Source of the DNA: Apophysomyces variabilis
Taxonomy: Eukaryota; Mucoromycota; Mucoromycetes; Mucorales; Mucoraceae
Assembly (NCBI GenBank): GCA_002749535.1
Contig: MZZL01000131.1
Location: 32,334 to 96,333, forward strand
Length of the DNA stretch: 64,000 bases
Direction: 5' to 3'
Part shown: in pieces, positions 12,948 through 26,564 of the stretch
How positions within the stretch are numbered: the stretch's first letter is position 1
Layout of the letters: each line of letters begins with the position of its first letter
Notes under the pieces: generated by a model
Database searches by the model: none
What the model was told of the DNA's origin: nothing
Seen by the model: only the letters and a program-made list of their open reading frames with translations
Made by a program: the position numbers and the translations under genes

Positions 12948-13111
12948 GTATATCTCCTGGCAAATATTTAGTATACAGTAAAAGTAACTTTGAATAGATG
13001 AAAAATTTTATTCTGCATAATGGACAATGCACTTCTTCTACTAAAGTTTATCACGCAGCCTACTATTAACTGTACCAGAACTTTGGAAGTGTTTATTACG
13101 CCAAGTGGCTG

Positions 13112-13883
13112 ATGATTACGGTTCCTGAAGAAACTGGCATAAATGAATGGAAAAAGAAAATAGCCATCGAATTACTGTTTTTTCCTCATTTAATGATCTT
13201 CTACCCTAAACAAGCTCTATTCGAATCCATGGATAAGATTATCAGCCAGGAGTATCCCACCCGCGCTGATCTTTATAGGTCAATCCGTGATCAGACAATC
13301 AATGTAGATGGATTCGACATCATCATCTAAACAAGTGGAACCACTAAAGGCAGTGGCACCCAATTCTGCTACTTTCAGTGCATCCATGATGCTCAACATA
13401 GGGGCCATCGGGCCAAGTCTGGAAAAAGGTACACGGATAAGTTTGAAGCTACTGAAGAGCACGCATCTGTAGTTGAAGAGGATATGCCGAGCAACCTATA
13501 CGTTTGCATTAATGGAGTAACAAAACGTTAACCGAGATGTACTAGAAAAAAAATTGGTCGCTCCTGGGTTATTTTTGCCTCGTATACCAATAAAGAAAGT
13601 GCTTGGAGCGTTAAGCGTGAGAGATCTAAGATCGACTCTCACACTCATGAACTGTCAAGAGGAAAGATTGTCTATCATAATGCCCGTAAAGTTGATGGAG
13701 AGACACAGATCAAGGTCGCTGAACTCACAGAAGCAGGCCTCAGGTCATCCCAGATTGTTCATGTCAGCAAAGCACCGTGATGGGAAGCCAACTATGGTGG
13801 CTAAAGACATTTACAGCCTCAAGCAAAAAGTTTCCCAGTACAACTCGCAGAAAGAAAGAACACTCTTTGTTAGTTTGAGATGA
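13112..13883 (+). pseudogene. Decayed N-terminal part of a MULE-like transposase (left arm of P1)
   Basis: One frame, broken by in-frame stops near 13330, 13530 and 13778 and then shifted, reads FYPKQALFESMDKIISQEYP, TQFCYFQCIHDAQHRGHR, SWVIFASYTNKESAW, DSHTHELSR and LTEAGLRSSQI, then in another frame VAKDIYSLKQKVSQ. The order Cys-rich stretch, W-x-I-x-A-S, H-x-H-E-L and xKDIYxLKxK is what FAR1/FLYWCH-type DNA-binding N-termini of fungal Mutator-like transposases look like. The catalytic DDE domain is absent. It is non-functional as read, and assignment rests on pattern recognition only. Confidence 0.5.
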
Positions 13884-14082
13884 TGATACTCGTTTGTTTG
13901 ACCAATTTTTGTCCTGCGTAAACAACATTCAAAAGTAATGACGAATATGTTCTCCATTTTTATTAACAAAAGTAGCACATTGTTTCAGCTATGTTGCATC
14001 CACATAGATTTGACCTCTACTTTTACTTAAAGAGCCAGTTAAAGACCATCGACAACCATCAAGAGACATCCAGAGCCATCGA

Positions 14083-14637
14083 TCACTCGTAAATCGAGTG
14101 TACTTTTCCCGTATCATCCAAATCAATCCTGGGAATCTGCGTGGTTTCGGAAGCCCACGAGCCGCCGAAAGTCAACAGCATTCCTCCAGCATTGTCGCTC
14201 GATGTGTCTCGCATTCTTACGTAGCCTTCATTTGTTGTTGAGCGTGATACCCATGCATCCCCTCTACCAGCAATATCCCAACGCACATAGAAGACTTTAC
14301 CGTCATCTTCGGGACCAGATTGGCCTTCAAAGTTACGGAAATCATAGTCAGGGTTATGTGCGCAGAATAGGGAATTCTTCAGCCCAGGTTTCACAAAAGT
14401 TGGCGAGCTTCTAGAAGCGACCTTATAGTAACTGTCGAACCACTGCATTCGGCAAGCCCTGTTCTCCGTGATAGGACCGCCTTCCAAAGCGACGTAATCC
14501 TCACGAATAGAAGCCGGGTGATATTGGTTCACACCGTTGCTGTTCTGCTGCAGGTAATAGCAACGCAGGCTACTAGAGTACGGGACCCATTGCTTGGTTG
14601 TTTCGTTCCATACTTTGACTTTGAAACTAGAAGGCAT
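14083..14637 (-). CDS. Orphan 184-aa protein, P1 left copy
   Basis: An intronless frame runs from ATG 14637 to a stop at 14083. I do not recognise the family. The protein begins MPSSFKVKVWNETTKQWVPY and is rich in aromatic residues, Ser, Arg and Gly (CRMQWFDSYYKVASR, KVFYVRWDIAGRGDAWVSR, MLLTFGGSWASE), suggesting a small beta-rich fold. There is no signal peptide or membrane segment. I chose the MPSSF start rather than an in-frame ATG 105 nt upstream because the P2 homologue begins there and because a TATA box and a conserved ~60-nt leader precede it. It is identical to the right-arm copy (16764-17318) and about 80-85% identical to the P2 copies, with changes clustered around residues 95-125. 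Confidence 0.7.
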   Translation of the reverse strand: MPSSFKVKVWNETTKQWVPYSSSLRCYYLQQNSNGVNQYHPASIREDYVALEGGPITENRACRMQWFDSYYKVASRSSPTFVKPGLKNSLFCAHNPDYDFRNFEGQSGPEDDGKVFYVRWDIAGRGDAWVSRSTTNEGYVRMRDTSSDNAGGMLLTFGGSWASETTQIPRIDLDDTGKVHSIYE

Positions 14638-15063
14638 CTTGAGGGATCGATCAGTGAGTGAAGGATGTCTGGAAAAAGACTTGACCTTGATCTGTTTATA
14701 TACCATCATCACTTTACAGCTTCTCGATGCGCCATGCGCCAAGACATGTTCCGCTTGTTCCTTTCTGTTTATTTCAACAAATAATTGCTTTTGGCAGGCA
14801 TAGCAAGGTAACTCCTGGGACTATATAACTATGATGTACCTGTATATTGGCGTATTTGCGTGACGCATTAGTTGCAATATCTTTATTATCACGCAACGAG
14901 ATAAGATTGTTATGCAGTACGATGTAACCGAGACTCCTGGTGCAAATTCAACGCCTAACGCCTCAGCGCTTTAGGTTGGTTCTCACACCTTTGGCGTAAT
15001 ATTTAAATTCCTTCCCTGGGAAGAAAATCAACAGAAACATTTGCAGTTACTGTATGCTATCAT

Positions 15064-15297
15064 ATGCGGTATGTGCTTGCTCTCCCTGTTGAAGACCCCG
15101 TACTACCAGCTTCTGGTATCAGCGACGTTGGGTATCTGCGTCAATTAATTTGTCAACTAGTGGCAATGTGCAAGGTCCAAAAACTACTAGAAAGACAGAG
15201 TACTTCGGAACAAGAGAAAGAAATTCAATCTACTGCTTCGACAACAAGCTTACTCCTTTTCGTCTTCTCTTTTGTTGTGCTAAGTTCGGAGGAATGA
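15064..15297 (+). CDS. Small unknown ORF crossing the P1 arm/spacer junction
   Basis: A 77-codon frame starts in the left arm (ATG 15064) and continues into the spacer. It begins MRYVLALPVEDPVLPASG and ends in a hydrophobic stretch (TSLLLFVFSFVVLSSEE). An almost identical frame exists in P2 (37246-37479, minus), differing by a few residues, so it is at least well conserved between the two elements. No family is recognised and coding status is uncertain. Because the first 20 nt lie in the arm, the frame stays intact whichever way the spacer is turned. Confidence 0.35.
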   Translation: MRYVLALPVEDPVLPASGISDVGYLRQLICQLVAMCKVQKLLERQSTSEQEKEIQSTASTTSLLLFVFSFVVLSSEE

Positions 15298-16317
15298 TCG
15301 TCTATAGTATTTAGATACGTGTTTCATTTTGTGAATGTGCTTTGCATTTTAGTTACTATTAAAAAGTTTGCTTGCCTGATAGGACATGCAGCGCCCCGGG
15401 ATCTCTATATGTTGTTTGGAAAAAGATCATTACTATAGCTAATAGAAATGTGTCCAGTGCACTGACCATCGAATTTGGCTTAACCTAAGCTTATTTGAGT
15501 CATTGTGCACTGGGGTTGAAGCAACATTAGCCAACCTTCGACCCTACTACTAGTTTTAAACAGATGAAATTGGGACTCGCTCTCACCACTTTAAGTTCTA
15601 TTAATGGATCCACGACGCTCAGCTTCAGAGCTACAGTCAACCCACGATGTCAATGATCTCGCAAATAAACAAGCACGACCACCGTGCAAATAACGGTTGT
15701 CATGTCTAAAGCATTGAAGGTACATGGGGAATCCGATAAAAAAGGTGTAACGCTTCCAATGCTTGTACCGACATAAGGTATCATTCTCCATGATTAACCG
15801 TGAGAATTCAAAGCTTGACCATGATTCACTTTGCAAGTGCATGCTAGTCATCTATGGTTCAAAGACGCACTCTGGCTTCCTCGTAGACAAATAATGCGGG
15901 AACGGGCATGACTAAAAAATGGGCAAGCCGTATATTTTGGGAAATGGTCTCAGTCTATTACAGTAAAAAGTAGCACAGAAGCTGCCACATTCTAAATATT
16001 CCTATACGAAGCTAGACGTACAAAAGTGTCTATTTTGCGCTCGAAAGTTTAGTAATTCTCAGACAATGCGACATGCTTCATTAAATATGGTTACCTAGGT
16101 TCATCACCTTGATTCAGTACTCAATAAGATGTAGAGTTGTCCTTACATTCTGACTGAAATCAATGTCTAAACGCCAACTAACTTTAATCAGACACTGTGT
16201 GAGCGTCTAACATTCTTAGAAAATGTATTTGTCGACATTGCTGTGTATATTTCATTGAGAGCTCTCGATAAACACAAATAGATTATTGCCTTACCACTAC
16301 ACTCGCTTGCAAGAAGA
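15084..16317. other. P1 unique spacer
   Basis: The spacer is 1234 bp of non-palindromic DNA between the arms. Apart from the ORF entering from the left arm, it holds a minus-strand frame (15591-15851) whose C-terminal half (FIGFPMYLQCFRHD, then SSEAERRGSINRT) recurs with substitutions in the P2 spacer at 36770-36952. The whole spacer is homologous to that of P2 but in reverse orientation relative to the window. Confidence 0.7.
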
Positions 16318-16698
16318 AGAGCAAGCACATACCGCATATGATAGCATACAGTAACTGCAAATGTTTCTGTTGATTTTCTTCCCAGGGAAGGAATTTAAAT
16401 ATTACGCCAAAGGTGTGAGAACCAACCTAAAGCGCTGAGGCGTTAGGCGTTGAATTTGCACCAGGAGTCTCGGTTACATCGTACTGCATAACAATCTTAT
16501 CTCGTTGCGTGATAATAAAGATATTGCAACTAATGCGTCACGCAAATACGCCAATATACAGGTACATCATAGTTATATAGTCCCAGGAGTTACCTTGCTA
16601 TGCCTGCCAAAAGCAATTATTTGTTGAAATAAACAGAAAGGAACAAGCGGAACATGTCTTGGCGCATGGCGCATCGAGAAGCTGTAAAGTGATGATGG

Positions 16699-16706
16699 TA
16701 TATAAA
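16699..16706 (+). promoter_or_regulatory. TATA box of the P1 orphan gene (right copy)
   Basis: TATATAAA lies about 60 nt before the MPSSF start codon at 16764. The mirror copy is in the left arm near 14695-14702. P2 has TATAAAA at the equivalent position. The intervening leader (CTTCACTCACTGATCGAT) is conserved between P1 and P2, which supports a used promoter. Confidence 0.6.
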
Positions 16707-16763
16707 CAGATCAAGGTCAAGTCTTTTTCCAGACATCCTTCACTCACTGATCGATCCCTCAAG

Positions 16764-17318
16764 ATGCCTTCTAGTTTCAAAGTCAAAGTATGGAACGAAA
16801 CAACCAAGCAATGGGTCCCGTACTCTAGTAGCCTGCGTTGCTATTACCTGCAGCAGAACAGCAACGGTGTGAACCAATATCACCCGGCTTCTATTCGTGA
16901 GGATTACGTCGCTTTGGAAGGCGGTCCTATCACGGAGAACAGGGCTTGCCGAATGCAGTGGTTCGACAGTTACTATAAGGTCGCTTCTAGAAGCTCGCCA
17001 ACTTTTGTGAAACCTGGGCTGAAGAATTCCCTATTCTGCGCACATAACCCTGACTATGATTTCCGTAACTTTGAAGGCCAATCTGGTCCCGAAGATGACG
17101 GTAAAGTCTTCTATGTGCGTTGGGATATTGCTGGTAGAGGGGATGCATGGGTATCACGCTCAACAACAAATGAAGGCTACGTAAGAATGCGAGACACATC
17201 GAGCGACAATGCTGGAGGAATGCTGTTGACTTTCGGCGGCTCGTGGGCTTCCGAAACCACGCAGATTCCCAGGATTGATTTGGATGATACGGGAAAAGTA
17301 CACTCGATTTACGAGTGA
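16764..17318 (+). CDS. Orphan 184-aa protein, P1 right copy
   Basis: Identical to the left-arm copy and transcribed outward from the palindrome centre. It has intact start and stop, no introns, a TATA box upstream and an AATAAA-type signal (gttaataaaaatgg) about 120 nt after the stop. See the left copy for the protein description. Two perfect open copies kept beside a decayed transposase in the same arms suggest that selection or arm-to-arm conversion preserves this gene. Confidence 0.7.
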   Translation: MPSSFKVKVWNETTKQWVPYSSSLRCYYLQQNSNGVNQYHPASIREDYVALEGGPITENRACRMQWFDSYYKVASRSSPTFVKPGLKNSLFCAHNPDYDFRNFEGQSGPEDDGKVFYVRWDIAGRGDAWVSRSTTNEGYVRMRDTSSDNAGGMLLTFGGSWASETTQIPRIDLDDTGKVHSIYE

Positions 17319-17510
17319 TCGATGGCTCTGGATGTCTCTTGATGGTTGTCGATGGTCTTTAACTGGCTCTTTAAGTAAAAGTAGAGGTCAAATCTATGTG
17401 GATGCAACATAGCTGAAACAATGTGCTACTTTTGTTAATAAAAATGGAGAACATATTCGTCATTACTTTTGAATGTTGTTTACGCAGGACAAAAATTGGT
17501 CAAACAAACG

Positions 17511-18289
17511 AGTATCATCATCTCAAACTAACAAAGAGTGTTCTTTCTTTCTGCGAGTTGTACTGGGAAACTTTTTGCTTGAGGCTGTAAATGTCTTTAG
17601 CCACCATAGTTGGCTTCCCATCACGGTGCTTTGCTGACATGAACAATCTGGGATGACCTGAGGCCTGCTTCTGTGAGTTCAGCGACCTTGATCTGTGTCT
17701 CTCCATCAACTTTACGGGCATTATGATAGACAATCTTTCCTCTTGACAGTTCATGAGTGTGAGAGTCGATCTTAGATCTCTCACGCTTAACGCTCCAAGC
17801 ACTTTCTTTATTGGTATACGAGGCAAAAATAACCCAGGAGCGACCAATTTTTTTTCTAGTACATCTCGGTTAACGTTTTGTTACTCCATTAATGCAAACG
17901 TATAGGTTGCTCGGCATATCCTCTTCAACTACAGATGCGTGCTCTTCAGTAGCTTCAAACTTATCCGTGTACCTTTTTCCAGACTTGGCCCGATGGCCCC
18001 TATGTTGAGCATCATGGATGCACTGAAAGTAGCAGAATTGGGTGCCACTGCCTTTAGTGGTTCCACTTGTTTAGATGATGATGTCGAATCCATCTACATT
18101 GATTGTCTGATCACGGATTGACCTATAAAGATCAGCGCGGGTGGGATACTCCTGGCTGATAATCTTATCCATGGATTCGAATAGAGCTTGTTTAGGGTAG
18201 AAGATCATTAAATGAGGAAAAAACAGTAATTCGATGGCTATTTTCTTTTTCCATTCATTTATGCCAGTTTCTTCAGGAACCGTAATCAT
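17511..18289 (-). pseudogene. Decayed N-terminal part of a MULE-like transposase (right arm of P1)
   Basis: Mirror copy of 13112-13883 with the same in-frame stops and frame change. The lesions therefore predate the formation or last homogenisation of the arms. Confidence 0.5.
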
Positions 18290-18542
18290 CAGCCACTTGG
18301 CGTAATAAACACTTCCAAAGTTCTGGTACAGTTAATAGTAGGCTGCGTGATAAACTTTAGTAGAAGAAGTGCATTGTCCATTATGCAGAATAAAATTTTT
18401 CATCTATTCAAAGTTACTTTACTGTATACTAAATATTTGCCAGGAGATATACCGTTTCAAATGCGGAATAGCACGACAAGAAATTAAAATAAAACCGGTT
18501 CTGCTTATCTAATATTCTAAATATTTACAAGGATTCTACGTT

Positions 18543-22075
<3,533 letters not shown>

Positions 22076-22355
22076 GATCCCCTGCCTGATTCTTGTCGTT
22101 CTAGTGGCACACACTTGTCCCTTGAACAAGTTTATTCTCCACAGTCACCCATGTCCGGAGCGTAGTTTGAAAGTTGATTACCCGCATACCATCTCCGGAT
22201 AGGATGCTTGCCCTTACGCGCTTGGAATTGACAGTTCTCTGGCGAACATCATCCAAGAAATTGGTTTTTTCTATGGTTTTTGTTGCGTTTGTCCAATACG
22301 AAGTAATCAAAGTCTTGTGCTTTAAAAAAGAACCGATCTTGACTTGTCCACTTCC

Positions 22356-22820
22356 ATGTTAAAACACTCCAAACGAGGACGGTTCTTCAATAACGCTCAT
22401 TCACCATCTTCAAGCAATCCATTGCAGAAGACACCCTCCAAGCGGGATGCCATTCTCCCACTATTTATTCACAACCTTTATAATCATGTCTTGGAAAAGC
22501 TCAGAAGAACATCTCTCCATCTGCGTAAACGGAAGCGACAAGATCACATAACGTTGTTCTCTTTCAATATACCCTTGACATTGGCGGCTACCATCAACGG
22601 GCAGTCATTCGTCCCATTACAGAACTTGAAACCATACCAAGTCAATCTGTTGTTTATCTGCGTCCTGTTGTCCCTGGCTTTTCTCTTATATGCATGTTAT
22701 CAAATCGGGAGATTTCTAAGACTCCTCGAAGTGATAGTATTTGGTGTCAACGACTTGACTAGAGCTGTTTTAAGCTATTCTATATACATCGTTACGGGTT
22801 TTCTCCGTTGGTGCACTTGA
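22356..22820 (+). CDS. Unknown small membrane protein, 154 aa
   Basis: A single-exon frame starting MLKHSKRGRFFNNAHSPSSS. The first ~60 residues are basic and Ser-rich. A likely transmembrane segment is NLLFICVLLSLAFLLYACYQ, and a second, weaker hydrophobic stretch near the C-terminus includes VLSYSIYIVTGF. No family is recognised. It is head-to-head with the LeuRS gene. ATG 22356 is the first ATG of the frame. A membrane role is inferred from hydrophobicity only. Confidence 0.55.
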   Translation: MLKHSKRGRFFNNAHSPSSSNPLQKTPSKRDAILPLFIHNLYNHVLEKLRRTSLHLRKRKRQDHITLFSFNIPLTLAATINGQSFVPLQNLKPYQVNLLFICVLLSLAFLLYACYQIGRFLRLLEVIVFGVNDLTRAVLSYSIYIVTGFLRWCT

Positions 22821-23002
22821 GCAAACGTATAATAAAGCCATTTCCATTGTGCGATGAGGCCAGCATGTTGCACACGAATGAACGAGAAGAGGAAAGGGAC
22901 GTTTGTGCTGAGTAAGAAGAGTTGTCACGATGAACCTTGTTTTCCCTTTCTTTTTTTTCTTTCTCTCTCTTTGCTTCACGCTTTTTTTCCCCCTTTCTAT
23001 CT

Positions 23003-24983
23003 ATGACGCGCAAGTTTAAGCTGCTCGTAGCCAACCGTGGTGAAATAGCCATTCGCATTTTGACCGCCGCAGCCGAACTGGGTCTTGAGCCAGTCGCTGT
23101 CTATTCAGACGATAAAGACAGAGACCATTGTGGGCAATACAGATCGATCAAGCTTCGTAGTTCGGCCTCCTTCTTAGATTCACACCAGGTGATTGAAGCT
23201 GCGAAAAGGTGAAGTGAAGTCAACATGACTTTCTTACAGGGTCAGTTAAACTAAACACTTATCTGATAGTGTTCAAGCAGACGGCATCCATCCTGGTTAC
23301 GGCTTCCTGTCTGAATCTGCAGAATTTGCGGAATTATGCAAACAAGCCGACCTTTTGTTTGTTGGACCTTCAGCAGAGTGTATAAGGGCAGTGGGTGATA
23401 AAGTGTCTGCACGTGACGTGGCTGTAGCTGCCGGCGTGCCTGTCCTTCCTGCAACACAGGATGCAACTGAGATTCATGCATTTGCTCGCCAATACGGTTA
23501 TCCTATCATGGTGAAAGCTCGCGATGGAGGCGGAGGACGAGGCATTCGTATGATCCAAAGCGAAGACCAGATTGAAGACGCCTTGAACCGCTGTATGAGT
23601 GAATCGCCTTCCAAACAAGTTTTTATTGAGAAGGCCGTTGTGGGGGCAAAACATGTTGAACTACAGATTCTGGGAGACACATATGGAAACATAATCCACC
23701 TATTTGAACGCGACTGCTCAACCCAACGACGATATCAAAAAGTAGTAGAGGTTGCCCCTTGTCTCTCGTTACCAAGCGACTTGCGCTCAAGAATCCACTG
23801 TGCTGCGATTCGACTTGCAAAGCACATGCATTATGACTCTGTGGGCACCGTGGAATTTCTCGTCACGGAGAACGGTGAATTTTATTTTTTGGAATTGAAC
23901 CCTCGCATTCAAGTGGAACATACCATTACAGAACAGATAACTCATGTGGACCTTGCACAAAGTCAGATCCTCGTTGCCCTTGGTGAATCGCTTGTCGATC
24001 TTAAGCTGACGGATGTACCTCCCTCAGAACTTGTAGCTATCCAAGCACGCATTGTCGCAGAAAACCCCAGAAATAACCATATGCTTTCCGTGGGAAAGAT
24101 TACTGTCGCAGATTTTCCATCTGGTCATGGAATTCGAGTGGATACATGGATTCGACAGGGAAGCGTGATTCAACCAGTAAGTTTTGCTTAATCTTAACCG
24201 AATAAGTTTCCGTACTTAGAGATCATGGTATATATTCAAAACCAGTCTTTTGATTCTTTACTTGCCAAAATGATCGTCACAGCACGATCCTTTGATCTTG
24301 CGTTGGCCAAGCTTAAATTAGCTCTTCAGCGGACTATGATCATTGGTGTAGAGACCAACTTGGATTTCCTTTTAGCCATTCTGTCAGATCATTCATTTCA
24401 AAGTAACCATATGCAACAGATACATATCCAATGGCTAGAAGAGAATACGACTAGACTGCTTCAAAACAGTGCCGAATTCGAACAACAGCGTAAAACGAAG
24501 CGTCAAACTTCAGAAATCGCTCCAGGTCAAGGAGCACCGAGAGCCTTACAATTTAAACCAGGGGATGCTTTTAATGTCAGTCTAAATGATCAACAGCATG
24601 TATTGCAAATTGACAGCATTTCAACGAATAATTTCCCGGACGAATTCATTGCTCGGTTAAAGACGGATGTTGCAACGCTTGAGACAGCCGTTACCCGTCG
24701 ATCGGGCACGGGTTCAAATCGTATCCGACGGAAGGCCGCCATAGGGATGCTGGGTGAAATCAGCTCGCCTGTGACAGGCAAGATAGTCGAAATCAATGTT
24801 AGGGAAGGAGACATTGTTCAACCCGGACAACAGCTATTTGTCGTCAGTGCAATGAAAATGGAAACGGTAGTCAGGACATCTATAGCTGGACGTATCAATT
24901 ATATTGGTGTACAAACGGAAGACTTGGTAGACGCTAAGGATCTGGTCATAGAAATTGTAGAACTAAGAAGCAATAAACTGTAA
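23003..24983 (+). CDS. Biotin carboxylase/biotin carrier protein (acyl-CoA carboxylase alpha-type)
   Basis: Three exons (23003-23208, 23270-about 24178, about 24226-24983) give roughly 625 aa. The start MTRKFKLLVANRGEIAIRI is the classic biotin carboxylase N-terminus. HPGYGFLSESAEFA, the Gly-rich ATP-grasp loop KARDGGGGRGIRM and the catalytic strand ELNPRIQVEHTITEQITHVD follow. A BCCP domain at the end carries SAMKMET, the biotinylated lysine context. Reaction: ATP- and bicarbonate-dependent carboxylation of biotin. No carboxyltransferase domain is present, so it is not pyruvate carboxylase. It resembles the alpha subunits of methylcrotonyl- or propionyl-CoA carboxylases, but the N-terminus lacks a mitochondrial presequence. 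Substrate and partner subunit are unknown from this window. Confidence 0.85.
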
Positions 24984-25409
24984 TTGCAAAAGACACTACA
25001 GCAACAAAATAGCACATATTTTCTTAACTCTCTACCCCAGACTTTTTTGTTTATCAAACGTGCGCATTCTAGGCTAACCCCTTATCAGGCACTGGTAGTA
25101 TTGGCTAAACCCTAATCAACACCGAACAAGTGCGTAAATAGCCTAGCGATTGATCCATGTCTTTCACAAAAGCGTTTTATATTACGTTTGCATAGCACTT
25201 GTTCTATTTATTCTTAACTGGCGAGGTAAACTGCATCTATCTTCTGTTTCAGCGGTGACCAGACCCTTCATGGCTGGGCGCATGATACGAGCTTTCATCA
25301 TTTCGAGACTAGAGACGTTTTTGATTGGCACATATTGATTGCTTTTCTGATTGGCCCATGTAACGTTGGGACGCTTTACTCTTTTTCTTTGCCCTTTCCT
25401 AAAGACCCA
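24984..25409. other. Intergenic region between the biotin carboxylase gene and IST3
   Basis: About 425 bp with short direct AT-rich stretches and no credible reading frame. It presumably holds the terminator of the upstream gene and the promoter of IST3. Confidence 0.5.
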
Positions 25410-26079
25410 ATGAAGTAAGATCGGGCCCACGATCCTTGAAGACATCTACTAATAACTGTAAAAGCGTTGTTAAGGAAATTCAACGAATAAACCGACGTGA
25501 GATTGCAAGCGGCGATTGGAGCGATACAGGGTCATGGCATGCTCAGTACAAAGACACGGCATGGATCTTTGCCGGCAATTTACCATATGATCTCAGCGAA
25601 GGCGATATTGTTTGCATATTTTCACAGTAACGTATCCTATACTCTAAATTACCTGCGTAAGACCATGGATCGTATCACCGACAAATTTTCCTTGTAGATA
25701 TGGCGAGATTATTCATATCGAGTTGATCCGGGACAAGCAGACAGGAAAATCACGAGGATTTGCTTTCCTTCAGTATGAAGATCAACGAAGTACTATCTTA
25801 GCTGTTGATAATTTAAATGGAAGTCAGGTAAAAGCGAAATAAGAAGCGATAAAAACAAGTTCATCCAGGTATTGATTCTTCTTTTTATCTTTTCGACAGG
25901 TGCTTTCGCGAACCTTGCGCGTGGACCATTCCTACGGTCCAAAACCACCTAAGCGCAAACGAGGTGAAAATGGAGAGGAAATAGAAGAAGAAGAAGAAGA
26001 AGACTATCCAAAAATGAATGTGGCACCTCCTGTCCTTACCAAAGAATACCGCAAATCAACCAGAAAAGACAAATATTAA
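25410..26079 (+). CDS. IST3: RRM splicing factor IST3/RBMX2-like
   Basis: A subunit of the RES complex that associates with the activated spliceosome and helps 5'-splice-site stability and nuclear retention. Exon 1 is only five nucleotides (ATGAA at 25410-25414). A 50-bp intron with a perfect ACTAATAAC branch site leads into GTTGTTAAGG, giving [11 protein letters not shown], the conserved family start. Further exons are 25465-25626, 25698-25827 and 25900-26079, about 158 aa in total. The RRM shows [16 protein letters not shown] (RNP2) and [12 protein letters not shown] (RNP1). The short C-terminal tail is acidic (EEEEEEDYP) then basic. The tiny first exon decided the start. Confidence 0.9.
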
Positions 26080-26149
26080 CGATCATAACACCACTTTGCT
26101 ATGAATTCGAGATGTGTTTTACGCGAGGGGTATTTGTTTCAGCTAGTTC

Positions 26150-26380
26150 TTGGCGAGGCCAGAAAGAACGAGCCGATGAGTGTGTTAAACTTTTCTTTAC
26201 TTTCGCAAAGGTCCAATGAGCCGAGCATGTAACAGGATTCTCGGTATATTTGTTCATTGCGCTATCTCAGTGGATGTGGAGGGGTGGGTTGGATTAGGTT
26301 TGGTTGGGAGAGCAAGGTCATGCTTAAAACAGCAAGGCTACTAAGCAATGATATCGCGGTCTATTAAAAACGGGGGCATC
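26150..26380. repeat. Dispersed repeat copy A
   Basis: This stretch aligns, with about two-thirds identity by eye, to 39340-39595. The best block is AGCAAGGT, GCTTA, CAGCAAGG, TACTAAGCAATG and GCG(G/A)TCTAT in the same order. The upstream gcgctatctcagtgg resembles a tRNA box A, so a degraded tRNA-derived SINE or a small RNA gene is possible. There is no clear box B. The rest of 26080-26564 shows no gene. Confidence 0.45.
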
Positions 26381-26564
26381 AAGGCATCTATTTATTAGCC
26401 TCCCTCATTTTCACTTAGTGTTACTGAATGTAAGACTATATAGTAACCATTAAAGACTTTTATGATTAGTTAGCTATCGTAATAAGAAGAAAAGCAAACA
26501 GTTTATTTACACAAACAGGAAGATCTTTTGAATAGGGTACTATTTTTCTCTTTTCTTTGGCTTT

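Larger units (their letters stand above)
12948..15083 (+). repeat. P1 left inverted-repeat arm
   Basis: This arm pairs with 16318-18452. It ends internally at the shared sequence gcggtatgtgcttgctct, the same arm/spacer junction used in palindrome P2. Outer flanks diverge immediately beyond the TATATCTCC end. Confidence 0.9.
12948..18452. mobile_element. Palindrome P1: 5.5-kb foldback-like element
   Basis: Left arm 12948-15083 and right arm 16318-18452 are reverse complements, with paired coordinates summing to 31401. They differ by one base in an A-run near 12978 (four A on the left, three on the right), and I saw no other difference in the stretches compared. A 1234-bp non-palindromic spacer (15084-16317) separates them. 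Each arm carries, from outside in, a decayed MULE-type transposase fragment, an intact outward-facing 184-aa orphan gene and its promoter. The ends read TA-TATCTCCTGG and CCAGGAGATA-TA, compatible with a TA target duplication but ambiguous because the sequence is TATA. The element lies between the AIR-like gene and the 3' end of the LeuRS gene and disrupts neither. Confidence 0.85.
16318..18452 (-). repeat. P1 right inverted-repeat arm
   Basis: Reverse complement of 12948-15083 apart from one missing A near 18421. Its outer end lies about 90 bp from the stop codon of the convergently oriented LeuRS gene. Confidence 0.9.

Noticed and set aside
14638..14742. Upstream in-frame ATG extending the P1 orphan protein by 35 residues (MAHGASRS start)
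   Set aside because: It lies upstream of the TATA box, and the P2 homologue has no such extension, so the shared MPSSF start is preferred.
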